Below, piece by piece: positions 1 to 11,267 of a stretch of 64,000 nt of DNA (position 1 is its first letter; each line of letters opens with the position of its first letter). The notes under the pieces were generated by a model. The model made no database searches. It saw only the letters and a program-made list of their open reading frames with translations, and was not told the origin of the DNA. Location: positions 13,412,001-13,476,000 of the forward strand of contig NC_079880.1 of the NCBI RefSeq assembly GCF_029227915.1. Direction: 5' to 3'. This stretch comes from Hydractinia symbiolongicarpus. Taxonomy: Eukaryota > Cnidaria > Hydrozoa > Anthoathecata > Hydractiniidae. Position numbers and translations under genes: made by a program.

Positions 1-100
1 ATAAACATCCTCTTAACACCATTTTTGCTTGTCTGCTGCACAAGTCTATTAGTGGTCAGTAGATGACACCAAATGGACTGACAACACTAAATTTAAAGTA

Positions 101-177
101 TCCTGGAGTGGGGACTCGAACCTAAAACCTTATGGCTATAAGCCCAATGCGCTACCATTGCACCACATACCCCACAT
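101..177 (-). repeat. tRNA-like sequence (SINE head or tRNA pseudogene)
   Basis: Read on the minus strand it has an A-box-like stretch (TGGTGCAATGGTAGCGC) and a perfect B box (GGTTCGAGTCC). The acceptor stem does not pair and the anticodon stem is broken, so a working tRNA is unlikely. Confidence 0.4.
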
Positions 178-1129
178 AGAAATGCACTTACAGTCACTTT
201 ACAGTTACATGTAGTCTCCCATTTTTTGAAATTTATTTTTAGATGCTACAGACACAGATATTGCTTCTTGGAAAAGAAATAATTTTATAGAATTTTCCTT
301 TGGTAGAGATACGCCTCGCAAACTTTCAAGGCACTGGACAAAAAAGATTGAGATAAAACAATTTTTAAGAGGGTAGAAATACGAAAGAAAGATGTTTGAA
401 CGGCATAAGTTAGAACAAAGATGCTAAGATAAAACCTCTAACACGAATAAAGCAGGATACAAGAACATCGAACCAACAAACACAAAGAATATACAAGTGT
501 CAAAATGATAATTTTTCTTTTAAAAACTAATTATTAGAACTTCCAAAAATAAGTATAAAAATATACATTAAAACATGCGAAAAAAAAAAATCGAAAATTT
601 AAAAAAGCGTTTGAACACACAAGATATAGATTTCATTGGTATGGTTTCTAAGAGCTAAATTTTAAGATTTTAAGAAGTTCGAGTCAATTGCATAATAAAC
701 TAGTGCGAATACCCGTGCTGCACACTGCGCTAAGTGCTTAACCATATCATACATCAAGGCAAAGAGCTTGCAATAGTGCACCCCTTTCAGCATAACTTAA
801 TTTTCTAAAACAACTTTTTTGCAACTTCAATTTGAATAAAATTACAGGATATAACAAGTGTTTATCTAGCAACACTCAAACATTAAACATGTCTGTCTGA
901 CTCCTTACTTTTTATCTGGGTAGGCAAGCATAGGCTAAGCTGGAACTTCCTTTAAAATTACACTTGTGGTGTAGATGTTAAGGGAAATAATAAGGTTTGC
1001 AATGATAAGATGCACTTGTACCTAATTAAGTGATAAAGAAAGATCAAAACAGCATAAGTAACTAGTTACTAAGCTAACTCAATCCCAACATTTATTAGGT
1101 AGCTTGTCATGTAATGTAAAAAAACCTAC

Positions 1130-1315
1130 CTATACAGCTTGCATTATTCGGTGACCAGGATGTTTTTCCATTCTCTACAACACAAGAATTGAGTGAACTC
1201 CCTTTCATGTAATAACCTTTAGAACATTTTGTCAAGCAGGTTGATCCAAAGCGTTCCAAACAGGGCATAATCACTGCGCCATGAGTAGGTCCATTGAAAG
1301 ATGGGCACATTTTAG
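1130..1315 (-). CDS. Exon 12: Sushi (CCP) module 2
   Basis: The module starts [11 protein letters not shown] and ends near WSPNNASC. It again has six cysteines (PC, TC, KC, SC, SC after the first CP). The donor is GTAGGT, phase 1. I see no further exon between it and the window edge, so the next exon lies outside. Confidence 0.87.
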
Positions 1316-4300
1316 CTACAATAGAAGTGGATTAAATTCGTTGAAATTGATACAAAGATGTACGCTTAGCTATATATTTATACAATTTTTCTCTCAAAAA
1401 TAAAACCCTAACGTACTTAATATACCTAAAGTTCTCTAACTCTATTTTATCATTATTCGAGTTATTTTTATTTTTTCCGAGAGTTTGAATTACATATATG
1501 TAAACAGCTGAAGCAGTTGAAATATACCTTATTAGTAAATAGCAGAATAACGGCTGAGTGACTAATGTTTTGTATAGCAAACAATTTTTTTTACTGATTT
1601 TGTTTAACTGACGATTTATTTTTACCAACTAACTTTTTGTCTATTTCCTCTTTTCCCTACCTTTTTGGGGCATTAGAAATCAAATGAACCAAAAATAAGA
1701 GTATATTCGTTGAATATTTTCATTTTAACATTCTTAGTTGGGGATTAGTATACAAAAAAAGAATTTATAACAAGATATTTTGTACATACTTTAAGTTTAA
1801 TAAGCTTAAAAAGTATTTCGAAAAAAAAGCGACAAAATGTTTGAAAACTCAGTGCGTAAAAGTTGACTAAAATTATCGACGACTTTTCTTACCAATAAAG
1901 TGTTTAACAAAAATAAAAAATATATTTTCGTTACCTGAACAGGTGGTATCCCCATTAGACCAGGTGCCAGAAGATTGACACGTTCGATTAGATGAACCAA
2001 TCAGATTGAACCCATCGTTGCAGGTGAAATTGCACGACTTATCAGTGACGTAACCGTCGCAGGATAGTTTGCCGTTAATAGGTGCGGTTATTGTTTTACA
2101 TGGAAGGGCTAAATATAGAAAATTTGTTAGAAGGTTAAGTTAGAATGGACAGTGGAATCCCGTTAAGACGGACACCTTTTAAAACGGACATCCCGTCTAA
2201 ACGGACTGTAATGCTTGGAATAAATTGATTTTGAGTTAAAGTCTCATAAAGAAAAAACGGACACTTATTAAGGCAGGCAGTCATTTTTGCACTATACAAA
2301 AATTTCTAGTGTAAACTTTTCATACATTCGTTAGAATGTTTGTTTGATTATTTTGAGAAGAAAAGCGAATCGCGTATTGTATGTGTGTTAGGAGCGCGAA
2401 TTCCGTTCATGTTTAAAGTCCCATCATGCAGTTCCTCCAAACTTGCCTTCACATGTTTTATACCAGTATAGTATGTGCGAGAAAATGAGCTAGCCAATGT
2501 ACATTTATGTCGTTATGACGAATAAATATAACTTTAACTTTCGTTTTCGACTTCTCTGTTTACATATTTTAATGCTCTGATTGGCTGTCGCAATTTTACA
2601 ATAAAAAGTAGGATTTGTTTCTACCTTTTTTTTAAAAGCGCGCGCGATGAATCATGCAGTAACTTTATTTGCTCAATGCATGCTTAATTAGTTTCTCTGA
2701 CGTAAAAATACGCGCGTGTGTGACTTTTCTGAGTTTAGCAAAATGCTTTTTAACCTCGTTTCCAAAACCTTTCCGGTTTAGTAACCTAATTCGGTTGGTA
2801 CCAAGGAGGCTGTCATAGTTACCTCTGCAACTGAATCCGTCTTTCTCTAACTGGTAACCGGGTTTGCATGAACACGTGAACGAACCAATCGCGTTGTGAC
2901 AATTTTGTTGACAGTTATCCAACTTTTCTCTGCATTCATCAATATCTAGTATACAAATAACGTTGAATGCTCGTATTGAATATAACATGTCACCATTTAC
3001 AATTTTTGATTTATAATTTTTTATAAACAACAAGATAAGAATTAATAGTTGCATAATAACCATTGCATTTTCTTTGACCAACATCCAATCTGTAGCCTAC
3101 TTCGCAACTGCATGTGTATGATCCAATAGCGTTGTGGCATTTCTGTTGACAGCCGTTGTTTTTTTTGCTCGAGCATTCGTTGATATCTTTAATAAAAGTA
3201 ATAATGCTCAATTAAAAACGACATGAATACTGAAATATAAATTTCAAATATAAGATAAGATACTGCACATACGCAAAAATTGTCCTCTCAAAAAATAGCT
3301 TTCAAGCAGTCCGTATATTAAGATCCCTCGCAAAGAAGCACCCTTTTTAACACAGGTTTTGAAAAGGCACTGCGTCGATTAATCAACCTCCTGAAAGAGA
3401 GGCTACATTTAATTGAGATTTTAAACAAGGTCTTTCATTATTGCTATCATTGTATCAAAAGTTGATGCTGGGATTTTTTAAGGGGATGATTGAATGATTA
3501 ATATTATTAAGCTACAATTGAATACAACTATTGAATACAAAAATAACATTTCTATTTTTATGGAGTCAAGAGTTAAAAACTAAAAAAAAAAATCTTATTT
3601 TCCCCACATTTAGTAGAGTATTTAGTATTTGGAACAGACAACTTTCGTCATATATGTTCGACTAAAAGGTTGACTTACTTTGTATTATATGCAACTATGT
3701 TCAAGGTTTGTTTTCAGCTTTGTGTGGGCCTTTATTTTTCGTCCGTGCTAAACCTCAGCATAGCTTAGCATACGCAGCCTAACCTCACAGTGAAAGTGTG
3801 AAAAAATATAACCTCACATTACAATTATTTCTTAAAACAAACACAAAAACAAGTGGTCTGTAAAGACACCATGTACTTTTAAATCTGAGCGATGTAGAAG
3901 AATCCGGGTCCGGATATTTCTGTTCAAACGAATTCCCTTTCGAGCTTACGCTTACATCATCATTAAAATCGAAAGCCGTTTATAGTTTCTCGGCAAGTTT
4001 TGACTACGCCCGGACGCCCTGAGGGCTCACGTCAATTCTATTTACGCACAGGTTTGACGATACTGCTATCCATTATAACGCAAACGCATTTTGTACACAA
4101 CTGTCGTGTTAGGTTTGTGATATGTAGGAGAGATGCAGGTTTTAGGGTGTTACTGGCTAGGTTCAAATCTGATGCAAAACATTAATAGCAACTTTGGCAG
4201 TTTCAGTTTTTAGTAATCAAATTTACAAGTGCATTTAAAAAAAATATAAATTTCATTTTCAAGTTATCTTGATGAAACGAATGATAAAAATCGCTTACCT

Positions 4301-7300
4301 CGGCATGTTGTCTTGTCAGGTAGCAAGTAAAACCCACTTTTACAAGAACATTTGTAGCTACCGAAGCTGTTTGTACACACTCCGTTGTTATTATCACATG
4401 GCCTCTTTTCAGAACATTCATTAATATCAAGGCATGTCTTTTCGTTGCTTGTTAAACGGAAGCCGCGACGGCAAGCGCAATTATAAGAACCTATCATATT
4501 TCTGCAAAGCTGATTGCATCCACCATTCAGGGTTGCGCATTCGTCGATATCTATTTATAGAAAGGAATCTAAGCAATTTTTATGGAGAATGCCTTGTAGG
4601 CAGCCCACTGTCCAATAGTTCGCATTCAATACTGCGACCAATCACTACTCCACAAATTTTTACCAGTATTGACAAAAATATGTGTTTATTTGAAAGAAGG
4701 TTGTTATATTGCATCAAACCGAACAAAGAAAAACTGAACACTAACAAACCATTTAATGCGTCTCCTTTTGAGGTATCTGTGCACTTTTTTGCAGCACTCT
4801 CCAATTTCGCGCCTTTTTGTAGTTTCGCGCTATTTTGTATATTAAAAGAAACAGCATGCATTGCGCGAACAAGAAATATAGGTGCTTACTTACTTACTTT
4901 TGATACCTACTAAATCACTTAAGAAGTGTCCTCCCTGATTTCCTGCCGTGTTGCGTCAACCCTATTTAATCTTTTTTTTTTTTAAATTCTGAATTGGAGT
5001 AGGGTAAAAAAAGACTCACTATTTTCCACAATCGTATTACAATAAAATTATCTTACAAGCGATTTACTTGTGTGTGTTCATTTTTAAACGCATAAAAAAG
5101 AAAGACTTTGGAATTAGTAGTAAGGATATACGCTTTTTTGTAGTAATTTGCTTTTTAAGAATATCAGGCTGTGGTTTAAGATTAAAAACAATTGGTCTAT
5201 TGTTTAGAACAATAGAGAAATAAGAATAATGACCAGTTTGATTTGAATTTTGATATTCTCATAAATAAAAGCGTTTATTTGAAGGTCGAAGAGGTATAAA
5301 TGTATATTTTATTGAGTCAAAATCAAATTTCTGTGTTACCTTTGCAAGAATGTCCATCAAGGTCCAACTCATAACCAGCCCGACAAGCACACGTATATTC
5401 ACCCGGTTTGTTTAAGCATATCTGTTGACATTGATTTGAAGTTGAGGAACTGCATTCATTTATATCTACAAAAGAAATTTACACTTATGGAAGCAGTAAA
5501 ATTGATTTTGCAGGCTAAACGCCATAGAAGATCTTAAGCTCAACCTTTTATTAAAAGCCAAAGTACTGTATATCAGGAAATAGGCTGTTACGTAGTGGAT
5601 CTATTCTTGGACTCACATTATATGTGATGCATTGCGTTTAGTTGTATTGTTTCAGGAAAAAAACGATATATAATCACCTTCGCAAACTTTACCACCAAGC
5701 AATTTAAACCCAAATGAACAGGAGCAGGAAAAACTACCAATATTATTATTACAGGTTGCGCGACAACTTGGAGTCTTTAGTGAACATGTGCATGGTCTGG
5801 TGGAACATTCATTCACATCTAAATTTAACGTTTAAAGCGGTAAAAATTGATAACGACATTAAAAACTGTAAATCCTTGTGGTATGTAGGTGATTCAGACG
5901 CTGTTGAGTCCTTAACAATTTAGTTAAGAAAGTCTAGAAATAACAGAGTAATAACAGAAAATCTGCACAATAGTAATTGGCTTTAAAAGTTGGATCATAC
6001 TTTTGTGACATTTGCAAACATGGTTATTTTACATAAAGAGCTTCTACAGGTCCCTAAGGATTTCAAAACAGTACTTTAACCGTCATACCGGTCAAACTTT
6101 AAGCAAAGGGCGAAGACTTTGGTCATTATTCACCTTTACATCGTGGATCCTGTGGTGTTGAGACAAATTTTCGGAAGCCAATCTTGCACGTGCAAGCGTA
6201 TGTTCCTGGCAAATTTACGCACTGTTGTTGGCACGGAGAGGATGTGCACTCGTTTCTATCTGAATGAAAATAAATTATAAATGTCACATTTCTTGATTTA
6301 TCAATTCATGAATTTATCGATTAATCAATTTATGAATTTATCGATTGATTAATTTATCGGTTTATAAATTCATCGATTCATCAATTTATCGGTTTATCAA
6401 TTATTCGATTTATCAATTTATCGATTGATCATTCTATCGATTTCTCGATTTCTCGATTCATCAATTTATCGACTTATTGATTTATCAATTGTTAAAAAAA
6501 AGTAAAAAATCTCACAAATCTTTTTGCTTTTATTGATAAAAAAATTTATTTAACAAAGAAACTATAAATAGCATCGGGAAAACACTAACCCAAAATGATT
6601 GTATATTCAATGCTGTAAAAATATTAAACAAATACAGATTAATAGTTATGTTTAAGGCGTGTTGTATATGCTTGGGTAAATAAACCGATATAGCTCTTAG
6701 CGAAAGCATTGTTTTATTGTCAATAGAATATGATCCGGTACTTACCAGTTTGACATCGATTCCCAATAAAGCCTGATTTACATTTACAAACATTTGGGCG
6801 AATGCATATGCCTTTATCACATCCTGGGTTGCAAATTGCTAGAAAATGAAATGACGACGTAAAATACTTGGTAGCGTTAAGTAACCCAATTCATCCTATT
6901 TCTAAAACATGCAGAGCGCTTTTTATGACAACCTGGTTCTCAGGAGTTATAAACGTCCTACACTGGAGCCGTTTCTGCTCGACGTTAGACCGAATATTTT
7001 GGTCCCAAGATTTACAGAAAAAGGTTTGTAGAAAAAAGCATGACTTCACCCATTGCTTTATTACAAAAGGGTACAAAAGTAAAAACAATACCAAAATGTT
7101 TCAGTGGCATGTAAGAATGTAACAATATTTTTATCAAGGAAACTTAGATGTAGGGTTTTTCGCTAGTATTTTTTTAACAATTTGAGTCTTCTATTGCTTA
7201 TGAAATTTCGCTGATTAGAACATGTGTTTTTTATTTGGATAAGGTGCACGCTACTTTAAAAAGAGACAAAAAATGTGCAGTCGTACTTTAGATGCCCCCA

Positions 7301-10185
7301 AAAGGTTTTTATTAGGTAAAAATCCGCTATTATTGTATTATCATTAAACATGGAAGAGCAAAAAGTTGTATGACATAATTAAAAATAAGAATAAATACTA
7401 ACGGAGAGGACATTCGGAACCAGACCTTGCCCACCCTTGACAACAATAATGATCTTGTCTGTATCGAACAATCAGGTAATTTTGATAATATGGCACGGTG
7501 TACGTCCTGCAAGATATAATTAACATGCATACAAAACATGATCATAAAAGATCAGCAGAACCAGTCAATTCCAAATTTTTACAAAGAAAAATAGTCCTTA
7601 CAACCGAAGAAAATTAAAAACGGTGTTCAGTGCTGCAGGGAGCAAATTTGTTTTAATGGGGCTTAAATTTAAAATCTATATGAGGGACAGAGCCTCTAGA
7701 TTACTGATAAATGCAATGAAATATAATAGAATCGACGCAATGGATCGGTTTTTAGGGGGGAGTAGGGTAAAGTGGTTATTTTGCCACCCGTTTCATTTTA
7801 TTTCACTTATCTTGGATAAGTTTTATCAATAGTTTTTGTTTTTTTTATTAGAAGATGTTGAAAGTTTAATTAAGCAAAAATTGTATTTTTGTACTAGAGG
7901 TCACAATTGATAATGCCCAAAATTATTCAACTCGACTAAGTTCTATCTAGAAGGTAGTTGTTTTTTTCAAATCCTGATAAATTGTAAGTGCAAGTAGCTG
8001 TCTGAAAGTATTGTTTGGAAGAAATTCTAGGTAAATTTTCGCGCAGAGTAATATTCATCTGGCATTAACGCATTTTTCCTTATATTATATTAGCATACAT
8101 ACAGGTAGCTCCCCGTAACTCGAATACCGGATAACTCGAACATTCATTATATCCAATCGTTTTCTTGGGTCCCTTAAACACTTGTTAATACTTTTTTATA
8201 AAAATACCCGGGTAACTCGAACCTCAGATGACTCTAACATTCTTTAACTCGACCCATTTCTTGTCCCCTTTCAGGCTAAATTCTTCGGATAACTCGAACT
8301 TCTTACTCGAGAAACGGGAATCAAAGACCAGATAAATGTCAGATTTTATTTTTTTTAGTTTTTATTAACTCCTGATGTAATATAGATAGATAATGTCTTC
8401 TGTCAAGAAAAATTCAATTCACAAGAGACTGGCATACCTTTTTCCTCGCTAAGATTGCACCTTTCCCCCGGTAACTTTTGCCCTAACCTCTTGAAAAAAT
8501 CTCTTTAATACGCATTTTAGACTAAATTCGACTTAAAGGGAGCTTCGTTTAACTCGAACATTCATTAAGTTCCTCAGTCCTTTGGATGTTTTAGTTACTA
8601 GGAGTTAACTGTAATAAAAAAGTAATCTAATACATAACAAACGTCACTCTTGCTAAACAAGAATAGCAGCAAATCAGTTTGTATTTTTTATGTTCTTCGT
8701 CAGCACGTATTGTTTTACATGACAGAATATGACGTATACTGTTTAATCTCTCATGAAACACTATGTAAGATTTAAATGTCTAAGCAGCGACAAAAATGAC
8801 GAATGTTTAAGGTGTGACAAGAATTTTTTGCCAACGAGTAAATAAATCTGACGACAATCGACGAATTATGATTAGGTTACCAACATTGATGATTTAAATT
8901 TGTTATAAGTTTTTCTACATTCATATAGGTGACTGAAAATGGCAAACATTACTTTTTTTAAATGTTTTTGTTGGATAAAGTATTTAAGCGCATTTATAGT
9001 ATTTGCTGCTCGCACTTAATGATGAGGAATTACTCCAAAACTAAGCTACTCTTAACATAATCATGATTAAGCATTATATATTGACACATTCGCAAAAACA
9101 GCCGTGCCTATATGTGTTTCTAGTACTATTTCCTTTTAATAGCAGAATACTTTAATAATCATTCTTTCGGCATTATTTAACATACCTGTATCGTGTGCAC
9201 CTGCTTGTACAGATTCCCAAAAAGCGTTTGCAGCACTTTCTATAACTTCTGTAACCAACTCTGGTTAGACGCCTTGGTTCATAGCCATTATAAGATACAG
9301 TTTTCGAGCAGACGTTTTTTCTAGAACAGAGAAATGTTATTTACTGTCACTATAAATCGCAAAGGAAGTAACCTGGCTGAAATTGAAATATTTTAGACGC
9401 TGATCTAGGCTCACTATATGACGGCCCAACCGGGTGTTGAAGAATTTTTTAGATTTTTAAACTCCTTACAGGTTAAGAATAAAGCATCCCATTTCCTCGT
9501 ACCTATTCTTGAAATTATGAATCCTGATAATCCGAGACATCATAAATGATATTTACAAGTTTTTTACCTATACAACTGACATAACATTTATCTGTCATGT
9601 TGTGTTATTTACGTATATAACGGATACTTCAAAAAGAAAATTAAATCAAATTGACCTCTACAAAAAACCTGTTTCTTCGCATTAAAAAAGGGGTTAAACA
9701 GGCACTTAGCAAATGCGATATATTTTTCATCGACATGGCTGCGACAGGAGAGTTTAACCGGATTTTTCCACCTGGTACGTGCTCGCAATCCGTCTGTGTG
9801 TGAACCAGGATGGTAGCTGCGACAAAAAAGGGAGACTGCAGAGTCCATTAAAGAAGTTCGGACAAACGAAATCCTGTACACAAGCTTAATTGTCAAGGTG
9901 TATTCCATTGTTAGCCCTCGCCAAAATAAAATATTTCCACTGTTTTCAGAACTGCTTGCGCATCACTAAAAACTTCATTTAACAAAAAAATCTAACGTTA
10001 AGACAAATACAAATTCTATTCCTGAAGACCAAATGTCATTTAATTGCTGTGTGCGACATAATTAAAAAACGGGTGAAGAGTTAATATAATAAAACTTACC
10101 CTCCCGGCCTTAATTGAGCGTCGATTATTTCCGGTAAGTATATTATACACGCACATAGTACGGTAAGAAAAACTGCTTTTTCCAT
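1130..10185 (-). CDS. Secreted EMI-EGF-Sushi modular protein (12 exons seen, 3' end outside the window)
   Basis: Exons in transcript order are 10100-10185, 9186-9320, 7403-7506, 6746-6838, 6134-6259, 5678-5818, 5340-5465, 4299-4550, 3061-3186, 2823-2945, 1935-2108 and 1130-1315. They give 557 codons and an open 3' end. Residues 1-24 are a signal peptide ([20 protein letters not shown]...). Residues about 31-112 are an EMI domain, 109-140 a plain EGF, 140-438 seven calcium-binding EGF modules, and 438-558 two Sushi modules. Exon lengths and phases agree at every junction (two phase-2 introns, then all phase 1), and each intron has GT and AG ends. The product should be an extracellular matrix or cell-surface protein. 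The EMI-then-EGF order recalls MEGF6 or EGFL7, but the Sushi modules do not occur in those, so orthology is not claimed. The gene continues beyond position 1. Confidence 0.9.
1935..2108 (-). CDS. Exon 11: Sushi (CCP) module 1
   Basis: The module runs from [16 protein letters not shown] to [12 protein letters not shown]. It has six cysteines, including the C-N-F-T-C and GFNLIGSS stretches that recall the six-cysteine Sushi repeats of selectins. Phase-1 boundaries fit exon 10. Confidence 0.9.
2150..2290. mobile_element. Fragment with a Tigger/pogo-like end
   Basis: It begins CAGTGGAATCCCGTTAAG and repeats the motif ACGGACA, as the ends of pogo/Tigger DNA transposons do. It sits in the intron between exons 10 and 11. 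The opposite end is not recognisable. Confidence 0.35.
2823..2945 (-). CDS. Exon 10: calcium-binding EGF module 7
   Basis: The module begins DIDEC and contains [12 protein letters not shown] and KPGYQLE. It shares the stretch around CQQ-x-CHNAIGS with exon 9, pointing to a recent exon duplication. Boundaries are phase 1. Confidence 0.9.
3061..3186 (-). CDS. Exon 9: calcium-binding EGF module 6
   Basis: The module begins DINEC and contains [12 protein letters not shown]. It is very similar to the next module. The donor GTTATT is weak but keeps phase 1 and the correct length of 126 nt. Confidence 0.87.
4299..4550 (-). CDS. Exon 8: calcium-binding EGF modules 4 and 5 in one exon
   Basis: Two modules run on without an intron. 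The first begins DIDEC and contains [12 protein letters not shown]. The second begins DINEC and contains [12 protein letters not shown]. Both match the hydroxylation consensus. The other EGF modules sit in one exon each, so an intron has probably been lost here. The donor is a good GTAAGC. Confidence 0.9.
5154..5285. mobile_element. Foldback MITE, copy 1
   Basis: It has AAGAATATCA at one end and TGATATTCT at the other. The core, around ATTGGTCTATTGTTTAG and ATAGAGAAATAAGAATAATG, is shared with copies at 19541-19672 and 19830-19965. It is intronic in the EMI-EGF-Sushi gene. Confidence 0.55.
5340..5465 (-). CDS. Exon 7: calcium-binding EGF module 3
   Basis: The module begins DINEC and contains [12 protein letters not shown] followed by RAGYELD. 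It has six cysteines and phase-1 boundaries; the acceptor is TTTGTAG and the donor GTAACA. Confidence 0.9.
5678..5818 (-). CDS. Exon 6: calcium-binding EGF module 2
   Basis: The module begins DVNEC and contains [12 protein letters not shown], the hydroxylation consensus. It is slightly longer than its neighbours, with two extra cysteines in the first loop ([10 protein letters not shown]). Boundaries are phase 1 and the donor is GTGATT. Confidence 0.88.
6134..6259 (-). CDS. Exon 5: calcium-binding EGF module 1
   Basis: The module begins DRNEC and contains [12 protein letters not shown]. That matches the C-x-N-x4-Y-x-C-x-C consensus for Asp/Asn beta-hydroxylation in calcium-binding EGFs. It has six cysteines and phase-1 boundaries. 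Confidence 0.9.
6290..6490. repeat. Degenerate minisatellite of TTTATCGA-type units
   Basis: About 200 bases built from short variants of ATTTATCGATT and ATCAATTT. It lies in the intron between exons 4 and 5. Confidence 0.75.
6746..6838 (-). CDS. Exon 4: EGF-like module without calcium motif
   Basis: This is a short 31-residue EGF of the C-x3-C-x3-G-x-C type ([22 protein letters not shown]). It directly follows the EMI domain, the usual position in EMI-EGF proteins. Both boundaries are phase 1, and the donor is GTAAGT. Confidence 0.85.
7403..7506 (-). CDS. Exon 3: second half of the EMI domain
   Basis: This exon encodes [18 protein letters not shown], the characteristic EMI ending (Y..CC.GW.....C). 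The acceptor is TTGCAG and the donor GTTAGT. It enters in phase 2 and leaves in phase 1, exactly bridging the phase change between exons 2 and 4. Confidence 0.85.
8102..8611. mobile_element. Pogo/Tigger-like non-autonomous DNA transposon
   Basis: It starts CAGGTAGCTCCCCGTAACT, ends in a related inverted sequence closing with AACTG, and has TA on both sides. Internally it repeats TAACTCGAAC, a hallmark of pogo-type termini. It has no coding capacity. Relatives lie near 37.9 and 46.2 kb. It is in an intron. Confidence 0.6.
9186..9320 (-). CDS. Exon 2: first half of the EMI domain
   Basis: The acceptor TTCTAG is followed, in phase 2, by the NVCSK start typical of EMI domains. A CC pair and a C-x3-C pair follow ([14 protein letters not shown]). 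The donor is GTATG, phase 2. The exon is 135 nt and open only in the frame that fits its neighbours. Confidence 0.8.
10100..10185 (-). CDS. Exon 1: start codon and signal peptide
   Basis: The chosen ATG begins a peptide with a short charged start (MEK), a hydrophobic core ([14 protein letters not shown]) and a likely cleavage after DAQ. An upstream in-frame methionine would add about 43 residues ahead of the core, which fits a signal peptide less well. The donor GTAAGT leaves phase 2, which matches the next exon. Confidence 0.8.
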
Positions 10186-10303
10186 TTTTTTGCAGCAGAA
10201 AGAATCATGAAACCCTAAAGTATTATCTATAATAAACAATTTCTTTAGTGTAATATTCAACTTGAGTATTTTAATATAAGAAATTATGACATTAAGAGCA
10301 CTG

Positions 10304-10335
10304 TTTAAATACACTTTCCTTGGTCAATGACGTCA
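10304..10335 (-). promoter_or_regulatory. Possible promoter of the EMI-EGF-Sushi gene
   Basis: A perfect CRE octamer TGACGTCA lies at 10328-10335. A TATA-like TATTTAAA lies at 10304-10311, read on the minus strand, about 120-145 bases before the start codon. The spacing suits a core promoter, but no transcript start is visible, so this is inference. Confidence 0.25.
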
Positions 10336-10672
10336 CATCATTTCATCGGAAGTAAATTGAGAAGTGATTCATACGCTGACACGAAACATCAGTTTGTTGA
10401 TCATACTATGAATCGCTGGTAAAATAAACATTTGTTTATCTTTTAGAAATATAACGGGAATGTAAAGAAATAAACTTGTATGTTTACAAAAAAAAATGTC
10501 GATAAGAATACCCGAAATTTTGCGATAAAAACAATGAACGTTTGGTAAGCCTCCTCAGACTATGCTCAGAGCATGTGCACAATATTTTCGTACAATACAT
10601 TTCGTTCAATATTTTAGTAACTTTAATTAATTAAAACGAGATGTCACTTGAATTTTATTCTTGAAATGTGAG

Positions 10673-10681
10673 GTATAAATA
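10673..10681 (+). promoter_or_regulatory. Isolated TATA-box-like motif
   Basis: GTATAAATAG is a near-ideal TATA box on the plus strand. No supported gene begins shortly downstream, so it may be chance or belong to a transposon. Confidence 0.15.
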
Positions 10682-11267
10682 GAGAGCATTCAACGCCCAT
10701 TGACTTTAGTAACAAGTCATGGAGTTACAAATCATCCGATAATTCTTCTGCGGCATGTTTGGATTAAAGCTGGACGCACTGCCAGAAACAAATAATTGTC
10801 GGTCCGGGGAGAATTCACGGAAATTTGCACGTCGTAGTAAAGTCGACAAAAATATATCGTATTTTTTCATTTTAGCTTAAAGATTTCGTGCGTGGTTTAA
10901 CATGACCCGGTTCTTGCCGACAGACAGACAACGGTTATTATTATTATAGAGAATAACGGCTGAGATCGCTTAAGTGCTAGAATCTACACTTTATTTAACA
11001 CATTCTCTTTTCAAAAACAGAATTAATAGCGCATCTACGAAAATACATCCGTTTCAGATTTTATCTTCCGTTTGTCAAATCAAAAACAGTGCATTTAATT
11101 CCCTTGTTTCGGTTCTTAACTAGATTGAAATTAGACACTCTTTCTTAATATCTGCGTTTGACCTGGATCTGTTGGTAAATAACTTTCTTTTTTTTTAACT
11201 TTGTAAGTTTCCCTTTAGTTAGAGAGAGGCAGGCACTTCTTCGGTCGCAGCTTGATTAGTTCTCTCT

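Noticed and set aside
101-177. Functional tRNA gene
   Set aside because: The A and B boxes are good, but the acceptor and anticodon stems do not pair. The same holds for 14420-14500 and 18685-18766.
4434-4913. 159-codon open frame on the plus strand
   Set aside because: It overlaps exon 8 of the EMI-EGF-Sushi gene on the other strand and has no recognisable domain; it is an antisense shadow.
9609-9908. 99-codon minus-strand frame in intron 1 of the secreted gene
   Set aside because: It has no domain and no splice phases that fit the flanking exons; including it would break the EMI reading frame.
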